This document shows positions 1 through 5,884 of a stretch of 6,970 nucleotides of DNA, one piece after another (within the stretch, counting starts at the first letter, position 1; the number at the start of each line of letters is the position of its first letter). The stretch is from NCBI GenBank assembly GCA_964489215.1, contig CAZAYB010000170.1, positions 1 to 6,970 of the forward strand, in the 5' to 3' direction. Source of the stretch: CAZAYB01 sp964489215. Lineage in GTDB: Bacteria; Planctomycetota; Phycisphaerae; Sedimentisphaerales; Anaerohalosphaeraceae. The notes below the pieces were generated by a model, which was not told the DNA's origin, searched no databases, and worked only from the letters and a program-made list of their open reading frames with translations. Both the position numbers and the translations under genes were made by a program.

Positions 1-1
1 T

Positions 2-1456
2 TTTGGTTCACTATTGATAGCAGGTGCTTTATCGGGCAAGGGTGAGCCGGTTGATTTTACAGTAGCTCACAGTGACGGCACTGTTAAGGAAGTTGAGATG
101 ATAGCACGTCGACCGAGAGGTTCTGACCTGAGGCTTTTCGGTATAGAGCCCGGGCTTAGTTTAGAGGTTGCCCCTTTTGAGAAGCCTGAGGATAATGAAC
201 GTCTTTACGGATCGACGGGTTTGAAGTCCGGAGATGTAGTTACGGCGGTTAATGGTAAGCCGATTGAACATCACTGGCAGATGGAGAAGATAATTTCAGA
301 GTCCTGGCGGCCTGTTGCGGAGCTGACTGTTAAACGGCGTTCGGGCGAGGGCGAAATGGGAGGTTTGGTTACAGAGCAGGTTGAGATTCCTCTTGTTCTT
401 AATCATGCGAAGGATAATTTTGACAGCGGTTATACGATGACTCATATTTTCGGTATGGTTCCTCGGCTTAAGATAGTGTGGGCGCCAAAGGGACACAGTC
501 TTAAGAGAGGTGATATAATTGTTAAGGCTGGAGAGCAGAACAATCCGACATTTCGTGAGCTCCGTGATGTTACATTCGAGCACGCTGACAAAGTGATGAA
601 GGTTATGGTTTTGCGTGAGGAAAGCGACGGGGAATACGCAGAGAAGACATTTGATGTTGAGGTATCGACAGTGCCTGGGGGCGGAGCGGAGACGGCGAGG
701 ATGGGAATAGTTCCTGCGCTTGACGGGGAGCACAGTGTTGTGGCAGATACAATCGATGTTCAGGGGGGAATAGACAGGGTTGAGATACCCTCGGGTGCGA
801 GAATCGAGAAGGTTGACGGAGAGAAGGTCGACAGTTTTTATGAAGTTATCCGTTTGATCGGCAGGCGTAAAGGTGAGCGAGTTGCGATTGATTACCGTAT
901 CGATGCTGAGCAGGCGGGCAGTGTTGTTTTGAATGTTCCAGCGAATGATGCATTTATAACTGCACGGCCACAGATGGAGCCTCCTGGGGGAGACGGCTTG
1001 AGCTCTACGGCTTATGTTCCGTTTGCACCTTTGAAGGAGGTTTACAAGGCAGATGGTCCGGTTGAGGCGGTTCAGATGGGTTTGAAGAAGACGTGGAGTT
1101 TTATCGCACAGACTTATGTTACTTTGCGAAGGCTTGCGACGCGTGAGGTTAGTCCTAAGACTCTTGTTGGGCCGGTAGGGATAGTTACGATGAGCTATCA
1201 GATAGCGTCGAGTCAGCCTCCTATGTATTATGTATATTTTCTTGGGCTGATAAGTTCGGTTATCGCTGTAATGAATCTTCTTCCATTGCCGATTGTTGAC
1301 GGTGGTGTTATTGTGCTTTTGCTGATAGAGAAGATTAAGGGTTCTCCGATAAGCGAGCGGACTCAGGCGACGATAAATTATATTGGACTGGTTTTTATCG
1401 CAATCGTTTTTATTTTACTGCTTTGGAACGATATTATGCGTTTTTTCGTTCAGTAG
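2..1456 (+). CDS. rseP: RseP-type site-2 protease (M50 family), C-terminal part, 5' end off the window
   Basis: An intramembrane zinc metalloprotease of the RseP/site-2 protease family. Known members cut membrane-anchored regulators such as anti-sigma factors within the membrane. The frame is open to the left edge (first whole codon at 2), so a TTG at 14 is not the true start. The N-terminal membrane helix with the HEXXH zinc site is not in the window. Residues below count from the TTG at 14. The first ~45 residues look like the end of a PDZ domain. Three PDZ-like segments follow at about 39-108, 142-203 and 228-296, the last with an IPSGARIEKVDGEKV core. The C-terminus is diagnostic: LVGPVGI at 384-390, then NLLPLPIVDGG at 421-431 (window 1274-1306), whose Asp (codon 1298-1300) is the third zinc ligand of the family. 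Membrane helices lie near 404-437 and 453-471. E. coli RseP has two PDZ domains, so this version is enlarged. I see no terminator before the next gene, 64 nt downstream. Confidence 0.9.
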   Translation, partial: FGSLLIAGALSGKGEPVDFTVAHSDGTVKEVEMIARRPRGSDLRLFGIEPGLSLEVAPFEKPEDNERLYGSTGLKSGDVVTAVNGKPIEHHWQMEKIISESWRPVAELTVKRRSGEGEMGGLVTEQVEIPLVLNHAKDNFDSGYTMTHIFGMVPRLKIVWAPKGHSLKRGDIIVKAGEQNNPTFRELRDVTFEHADKVMKVMVLREESDGEYAEKTFDVEVSTVPGGGAETARMGIVPALDGEHSVVADTIDVQGGIDRVEIPSGARIEKVDGEKVDSFYEVIRLIGRRKGERVAIDYRIDAEQAGSVVLNVPANDAFITARPQMEPPGGDGLSSTAYVPFAPLKEVYKADGPVEAVQMGLKKTWSFIAQTYVTLRRLATREVSPKTLVGPVGIVTMSYQIASSQPPMYYVYFLGLISSVIAVMNLLPLPIVDGGVIVLLLIEKIKGSPISERTQATINYIGLVFIAIVFILLLWNDIMRFFVQ

Positions 1457-1520
1457 TATCGGGGCGGGTACGGCTGGCGGTGTGTGAACGGGTTTGCTGA
1501 TTTGTATTTTTTGGGTGAAT

Positions 1521-2438
1521 ATGGCTGAGGATTTCGGGACAGTTTCTGTTGTAGTTCCTGCATATAACGCAGAGAAGTATATTGGACGGGCAATCGAAAG
1601 TTTACTTGGTCAAAGTTATCCAAAAGAGAAGACAGAGCTTATTTTTGTCAATAATAATTCAAGTGATAAAACGGCGGAAGTCATAAAAAGTTATCCTGTA
1701 GTTTACCTTGAAAAGAATGATAAACAGAGTTCTTATGCGGCGCGCAACAAGGGGATAAAGCATTCAAATTCTGAGATGATAGCATTTACAGATGCTGACT
1801 GCATTGCAGATAAGGATTGGCTGAAAAACGGTATCTGCAAACTAAAAGAAACCAGGGCTGACCTTGTGGGGGGGAAGGTGGATTTTATTTTGTCATCTAA
1901 TACTTCAGCCGCAGAGATTTATGATACATTAACTCATTTCGGTTTTAATAAAAAGATAAAAAAAGGGCATGGAACCGGAGCTGGCAATCTATTTACCTAT
2001 GCTGATTGTTTTGAGAAGAACGGTCTTTTCAGTGAAGTTGTTTCCGGGGGTGATCTGGAGTGGTCAATGCGAGCGGTAAGGAACGGTCTGAGGCTTGAAT
2101 ATGCTGAAGATGCAGTTGTGAGACACCCAGCCCGAAAGCTTAAAGAAATACTTTTTAAAAGTTTTCGTACAGGAACAGGTAAGCCCGGCATTCGATTGAG
2201 CAATGGTCAGAGCTTCTGGCATGAAGTCGGTTTTCACAGCTTATGCCTTTTGCCGGTAAAACTTGATTTTTCTCATTTGAAGAAAAAGATTGACGATAAT
2301 GATGGGGTTTATTCACAAATGAAAGTGCGTATATTGATAATTGGTTTTTTGTGCGCCTATATGTCAAGATTGGGAGCTTTTTGCGGAATGTTAAAAATAT
2401 GCTTTAAAAGAATAACGGAAACATTTAAGAATCGCTGA
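1521..2438 (+). CDS. Family-2 glycosyltransferase, first of a tandem pair
   Basis: A GT-A fold glycosyltransferase (GT2), expected to move a sugar from a nucleotide-sugar donor to a glycan or lipid acceptor at the cytoplasmic face of the membrane. Donor and acceptor cannot be told from sequence. It has 305 residues from ATG 1521: the SVVVPAYN opening strand at 9-16, the metal-binding DADC at 91-94, the GGDLEW acceptor/catalytic-base motif at 176-181, and a hydrophobic stretch near 269-290 that may touch or cross the membrane. The nucleotide-binding segment, usually VDDGS or VDNNS, reads VNNNSSD at 43-49, so both usual Asp positions are Asn. ATG 1521 is preferred because it puts the first beta strand at the usual distance from the N-terminus; an in-frame TTG at 1494 would add nine residues. 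Neither start has a clear Shine-Dalgarno (GGGTGA sits only 2 nt from the ATG). It may be read through from the protease gene. Base use is A-rich compared with the genes at the right of the window. Confidence 0.88.
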   Translation: MAEDFGTVSVVVPAYNAEKYIGRAIESLLGQSYPKEKTELIFVNNNSSDKTAEVIKSYPVVYLEKNDKQSSYAARNKGIKHSNSEMIAFTDADCIADKDWLKNGICKLKETRADLVGGKVDFILSSNTSAAEIYDTLTHFGFNKKIKKGHGTGAGNLFTYADCFEKNGLFSEVVSGGDLEWSMRAVRNGLRLEYAEDAVVRHPARKLKEILFKSFRTGTGKPGIRLSNGQSFWHEVGFHSLCLLPVKLDFSHLKKKIDDNDGVYSQMKVRILIIGFLCAYMSRLGAFCGMLKICFKRITETFKNR

Positions 2439-2440
2439 AT

Positions 2441-3367
2441 ATGCCGCCTGAAAATAAAAAGCCTAAAGTCAGTTTGATAGTACCTGTTTATAACGGTGAA
2501 AGTTGTATCGGGAAACTGCTTGACAGTATTTTGAAACAGGACTATCCGAGGGACAGGTTTGAGGTTTTTATAGTTGACAATAATTCGAGAGACAATACAG
2601 CAATGATTGTCAGGGAATATGGGTTTACACTTCTTGAAGAAAAAGAAAAGCAAAGTTCCTACTCGTGCAGGAACAAGGGTTTGAAGAATTCCAGCGGTGA
2701 AGTTATAGCCTTTACGGATGCAGACTGTGTATTGAAAAGCAACTGGATAAGTGAAGGGGTCGGGGCATTAGAAGAAATGGATGCGGATATTGTTTGCGGA
2801 CGTATCGATTTTGAATTTTCCAATAAACCCGGAGCGGGAGAACTTTTTGATTCGATATATTATCTTAATACAAAGGAAGCAGTCAGTAAAGGTAAGGGAC
2901 AGACGGCGAATCTTTTTGTAAGAGCAGAGGTTTTTTCTAATACGGGATATTTTAATGAAGTAAAAAGCGGGGGTGACAGTGAGTGGGTAACCCGTGCGGT
3001 AAGGAAAGGTGCAAAGCTGGTTTATGGTGAAAAAGCAGCGGCAGTGCACCCGACCAGAAGATTCGGTGAACTTGTCAAAAAAAGCTTTCGGGTTGGGACT
3101 GGTGCAGTTTCTATGCGAATGAGCAAGGGATTCGGACTTTTGCACGAATTTTTCTATCACAGCTTTTATCTGCTGCCGGTAAAGATGAAGATCGGTGAGA
3201 TTATAGAAAAAATAAACGATAAGGACGAGGATATGTATTCAAACAAGAAGGCGGGCATTATTCTGGTGGGTGTTTTGGTGAAAATGACTGCCAGGTTTGG
3301 GGCATTCTGGGGGATGATTAAGCTTGTTTGCAGAAAATTGTGTGGAATTAGCGATAAAAAAGCTTGA
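2441..3367 (+). CDS. Family-2 glycosyltransferase, second of the tandem pair
   Basis: A GT2 enzyme of 308 residues starting 2 nt after the stop of the preceding gene. No good Shine-Dalgarno is visible, so it is probably translated by coupling to its neighbour. Motifs: SLIVPVYN at 11-18, VDNNSRD at 45-51 (the ordinary form of the donor-binding motif), DADC at 93-96, GGDSEW at 177-182, and a hydrophobic segment at about 271-290. My hand alignment to the upstream gene gives about 127 identities over about 288 positions (roughly 44%). It is co-linear along its length, with shared blocks such as KQSSY..RNKG, IAFTDADC and HS..LLPVK. The pair is therefore a divergent tandem duplication, possibly adding successive sugars in one pathway. 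Acceptor and donor are unknown. Its stop codon (3365-3367) lies inside the -35 box of the next gene's promoter. Confidence 0.88.
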   Translation: MPPENKKPKVSLIVPVYNGESCIGKLLDSILKQDYPRDRFEVFIVDNNSRDNTAMIVREYGFTLLEEKEKQSSYSCRNKGLKNSSGEVIAFTDADCVLKSNWISEGVGALEEMDADIVCGRIDFEFSNKPGAGELFDSIYYLNTKEAVSKGKGQTANLFVRAEVFSNTGYFNEVKSGGDSEWVTRAVRKGAKLVYGEKAAAVHPTRRFGELVKKSFRVGTGAVSMRMSKGFGLLHEFFYHSFYLLPVKMKIGEIIEKINDKDEDMYSNKKAGIILVGVLVKMTARFGAFWGMIKLVCRKLCGISDKKA

Positions 3368-3391
3368 CATTTATTTGTTCAGTGTTAAAAT
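3364..3391 (+). promoter_or_regulatory. Sigma70-type promoter for the PD40 protein gene
   Basis: A perfect TTGACA (3364-3369) is followed after 16 bp by TAAAAT (3386-3391), five of six matches to TATAAT. Transcription would begin near 3398, leaving a leader of about 40 nt before ATG 3438. The -35 box overlaps the TGA stop of the upstream glycosyltransferase. This is the best promoter match I found in the window, so the downstream gene can be expressed apart from the glycosyltransferase pair. Prediction is from sequence only. Confidence 0.6.
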
Positions 3392-3425
3392 TTGAGTAGA
3401 ATGAATTAAATGCTAACGTTTTAAA

Positions 3426-3432
3426 GAGGAGG
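3426..3432 (+). promoter_or_regulatory. Strong ribosome binding site for the PD40 protein gene
   Basis: GAGGAGG lies 5 nt before ATG 3438 and fixes that start. It stands out because the two upstream glycosyltransferase genes and the one at 4886 lack a clear Shine-Dalgarno. Together with the promoter it suggests this protein is made at a higher level than its neighbours. Confidence 0.75.
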
Positions 3433-3437
3433 CTATC

Positions 3438-4736
3438 ATGTCTAAAAAAGGATTTGCGGTCTGGGCGGTTTTACTTTTTCTTGGGGTTAATGTGTTTGGT
3501 TTCTGGGGTGAGCCTGTTTTGCTTGAGGAACTTAATGATTATGAGAACGGATATAACGCTATCAGCCCCTGCCTTACACCTGATGAACTGAGTATTTATT
3601 TTGTCCGAGTCAGCGGTTATAGCCAAAAATATCCCAATGTAAAAGTTTATGATATATATGAAGCTACAAGGGATAATATAAATAGTCCGTTTGGGCTTGC
3701 AGAGCCAATCAAAGAATTAAAAATTGAAGGAGAAGGACAATTTCTGACAAATCCCTGGGTTACGAATGATAATCTGCGACTTTATTATTCTCAAACCATT
3801 TATCGAAATGGTGAATATCAGCGGTTTATCAGNNNNNNNNNNAGGTTATACTATTGCCAGGCAATATACCGAGAAGGAATATATCAGATATTTCTCCGAA
3901 TGGCTGAACGAGAACATACAGAAGAAGAATGGAGGCTTTCTAAAACTTTTTGGGGTATACACACAAGAGGTGATGATTTTGCTCCCTGTCTCAGTGAGGA
4001 TGAGCTGAGGATTTACTGGTCGTGGAACAGTATGGATAAAAGTGAATTCGGGGTTTATACTGCAGAGCGTCCGAACAGGTATGAGAATTTTAGTAATGTA
4101 AGACGGCTTGATGAATTTGATATATTTACCGGCAGTTACAGGGTGCGTGTACTTGAAAATGAACTGACGGTTTACGTTACGAATAATGAAGGGGACGGTC
4201 AGCGAGTAATTTACAGGGGCAGCAGGGAAAATATTTATGAGCCATTCGGCAACTTTGAGGTTGTGGAACTTCCGGAAAGTGTAAATCCAAGCCTTCCTTT
4301 TGTAAACAGTGAAGAAAACAGGATGTATATGTCCACTCATGAACAAGCTGGTATATATATGTTTGAATGGATTGAAAGGCCTTATGACGCGGCGGTGGGG
4401 AAGATTAAAGATGCTATAGCGATGAAGGGTGAAATGATCGATATACTTGACGCGGCGATAGAGACGGAGATGTCGGCTCTTGGTGATATGGCAGAGATGC
4501 TTATACGCAGAGAAATGCCGGAGGGGGTAAGTTTCTTTGATGTTTTCAAGGCGAGGTTAAAGGTTATCCAGTCTTTGATAAAGGAGTGGAAGTGCAGGTA
4601 TGAACTTCAAAAAAGCATATATGATCTGGAGATGTCGCTTGAGGAGCTTAGGCCTAAAGAAGATCATATTTTGCCGTGGGGCAGACGGAGTAAAGACAGC
4701 AGAGAGCGAAGTTTCGGCAGTAAACGGCGCAGGTAG
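3438..4736 (+). CDS. Exported PD40-repeat (beta-propeller-like) protein with helical C-terminal tail, interrupted by assembly gap
   Basis: A 432-residue reading frame including four unknown residues from the N run. Residues 1-21 form a signal peptide (Lys-Lys, then a hydrophobic core ending VNVFG), so the protein should leave the cytoplasm. Repeats follow with the anchor pattern S/NP.(L)..D.L.(I/L)Y, as in PD40/WD40-like propeller blades: 43-55, 105-117, a copy cut by the gap at 136-139, 182-194, 233-247 and 283-298. The first blade runs from FWGEPV to YDIYEATRDN, a style common in planctomycete PD40 proteins. Residues about 318-405 are predicted by eye to be helical and charged, possibly coiled coil, followed by a basic end (GRRSKDSRERSFGSKRRR). 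I see no catalytic motif; binding or scaffolding is the likeliest role. It has its own promoter, Shine-Dalgarno and terminator, so it is probably a single-gene transcription unit. The true protein is probably longer, because the gap seems too small. Confidence 0.8.
   Translation: MSKKGFAVWAVLLFLGVNVFGFWGEPVLLEELNDYENGYNAISPCLTPDELSIYFVRVSGYSQKYPNVKVYDIYEATRDNINSPFGLAEPIKELKIEGEGQFLTNPWVTNDNLRLYYSQTIYRNGEYQRFIXXXXRLYYCQAIYREGIYQIFLRMAEREHTEEEWRLSKTFWGIHTRGDDFAPCLSEDELRIYWSWNSMDKSEFGVYTAERPNRYENFSNVRRLDEFDIFTGSYRVRVLENELTVYVTNNEGDGQRVIYRGSRENIYEPFGNFEVVELPESVNPSLPFVNSEENRMYMSTHEQAGIYMFEWIERPYDAAVGKIKDAIAMKGEMIDILDAAIETEMSALGDMAEMLIRREMPEGVSFFDVFKARLKVIQSLIKEWKCRYELQKSIYDLEMSLEELRPKEDHILPWGRRSKDSRERSFGSKRRR
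3777..3896 (+). repeat. Two closely similar blade segments on either side of the assembly gap
   Basis: Two 54-bp blocks, 3777-3830 and 3843-3896, encode RLYYSQTIYRNGEYQRFI and RLYYCQAIYREGIYQIFL. They share 12 of 18 residues and, by my count, 33 of 54 bases. They are more alike than the other blades of the protein, suggesting a later duplication of one blade. The 10 N lie exactly between them. Confidence 0.7.
3833..3842. other. Assembly gap of 10 N
   Basis: Ten undetermined bases lie inside the PD40 protein gene. Both flanks are in the same reading frame, so the gene is probably intact in the organism. The gap length looks nominal: the blade anchor Tyr-containing motifs are 51-62 residues apart elsewhere but only 22 apart across this gap. 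Confidence 0.97.
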
Positions 4737-4776
4737 ACATTCAAAGTAAAAAAAATATAATTTGAAGGATTTGATT

Positions 4777-4807
4777 AAGACCGGTTTTTTTTGGCCGGTC
4801 TTTTTTT
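4777..4807 (+). terminator. Rho-independent terminator after the PD40 protein gene
   Basis: AAGACCGG (4777-4784) pairs perfectly with CCGGTCTT (4795-4802) around a 10-nt loop that is mostly T, and the stem runs into seven T at 4801-4807. It starts 40 nt after the stop codon at 4736 and closes the transcription unit before the next glycosyltransferase gene. Confidence 0.85.
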
Positions 4808-4885
4808 ATTTACATTACCGGCGGACGGATTAGAATGTGTTTTGGGAAGATTTTGAAACGGTTATTATTTTAGAAAGCGGTTGGT

Positions 4886-5884
4886 TTGAGTAGAGTTGAT
4901 CATAAGATAAGCGTGGTTATACCTGCTTATAACAGTGAGCGTTATATCGGCAGAGCCTTGGAGAGTGTGCTTGGGCAAAGTTACGGAGTTAGTGAGATTA
5001 TTGTTGTCGATGATGGTTCGAGTGATGGTACTGCTGAGGCGGTGCGGGGGTTTGGTGAGGCGGTGAGGTTAATAGAGCAGGAGAACGGGGGAGCATCGGC
5101 GGCGAGGAACGCAGGAATTAAGTCGGCGAGCGGGGAGTGGGTGGCGTTTCTGGATGCGGATGATGAGTGGCTGGTGGATAAGTTAGCAAAGCAGGTTGAG
5201 ATACTTGAGGGTAATCCTGAACTGGTGTGGGTTAGCGGGAACTATTACCAGGAGCTGACGAGCGAGGGTAGGAGGGGTGTTTATACTCCTGTTGAGAAGT
5301 GCAGGGAGATTCTGGGTGGAAAGGATTATTTTGAGAGTTATTTTGAGGCGTTTGGTATTGGGGTTTGGGGGCATACGGATATGATGGTGATTCGTCGTGA
5401 TGTTTTGTTTTCGGCGGGTTTGTTTCGGGTTGGTCAGCTAAAGGCGAATGATATTGATATGTGGCTTCGGGTGGCTTATCTTTATCCTAAGATAGGTTTT
5501 TGCTGTGAGGGGGGTTCTGTTTATTATCTTGAGGTTGCGGACAGTATTGTCAAGAAGTATCGGGATGTCGATATTTATGCTGATTTTTTGCGTCGTCATG
5601 TTGAGCTTGCGCGGGAGGCTGGGCGGTTAGAGGAGTTTGAGGGTTGCGCGGGGTATATGGTTCGTCGTTGGATACGGGGTATGCTGTTTTATGAGGATGA
5701 GGGGAGGATTGGTGAGCTTTACGGCGAGTTTGGTTATCTGATGGGCGGGTGGGGGCGTTTTGTTTACTGGTTTTTGACGCTTCGGCCTGGTTTTACGCGG
5801 GTATTGTTCCATTTTATAAGCAGGGTTGTGAGGTTTTTTGGTTTGAGGCGGCGTCCTGTTCGTCGGCCGGGGAGGCAGGGTTAA
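4886..5884 (+). CDS. Family-2 glycosyltransferase, canonical VDDGS/DADD type
   Basis: A GT-A fold glycosyltransferase of 332 residues, separate in type from the tandem pair. Motifs: SVVIPAYN at 9-16, VDDGSSDGT at 41-49 (donor binding), a GGASAARNAG loop at 68-77, DADD at 90-93 (metal and sugar-nucleotide binding), and ANDIDMWLR at 187-195, which sits where the catalytic base is expected. The C-terminal part is aromatic and hydrophobic (about 283-318) and ends in an Arg-rich tail (RRRPVRRPGRQG), which fits peripheral binding to the inner membrane. The start is TTG: an in-frame stop at 4871-4873 rules out anything much further upstream, and no in-frame ATG occurs before the first motif. The Shine-Dalgarno is weak. 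It follows a terminator, so it needs its own promoter; only a poor candidate is visible. Gly, Val, Trp, Phe and Arg are common, matching the G+T-rich + strand here. Donor and acceptor are unknown. Confidence 0.9.
   Translation: MSRVDHKISVVIPAYNSERYIGRALESVLGQSYGVSEIIVVDDGSSDGTAEAVRGFGEAVRLIEQENGGASAARNAGIKSASGEWVAFLDADDEWLVDKLAKQVEILEGNPELVWVSGNYYQELTSEGRRGVYTPVEKCREILGGKDYFESYFEAFGIGVWGHTDMMVIRRDVLFSAGLFRVGQLKANDIDMWLRVAYLYPKIGFCCEGGSVYYLEVADSIVKKYRDVDIYADFLRRHVELAREAGRLEEFEGCAGYMVRRWIRGMLFYEDEGRIGELYGEFGYLMGGWGRFVYWFLTLRPGFTRVLFHFISRVVRFFGLRRRPVRRPGRQG

Noticed and set aside
296..733. Reading frame of 145 residues on the - strand
   Set aside because: It lies wholly inside the site-2 protease gene, has no recognisable domain, and its cysteine- and histidine-rich composition looks like a shadow frame.
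1494..1496. TTG as start of the first GT2 gene
   Set aside because: It adds nine hydrophobic residues unlike the family's N-terminus, and ATG 1521 is available close to the first motif. It cannot be fully excluded, as neither start has a clear Shine-Dalgarno.
2768..3160. Reading frame of 130 residues on the - strand
   Set aside because: It is antisense to the second GT2 gene, whose motifs are complete. No start signal or domain is seen in the antisense frame.
3846..4346. Reading frame of 166 residues on the - strand
   Set aside because: It is antisense to the PD40 protein gene, which has a signal peptide, repeats, promoter and Shine-Dalgarno. The antisense frame has no such support.
4842..4868. 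Promoter for the third GT2 gene: TTGGGA at 4842 and TATTAT at 4863
   Set aside because: The -10 matches 5 of 6, but the -35 matches only 4 of 6 and the spacer is 15 bp. That is too weak to list, although some promoter is needed after the terminator.
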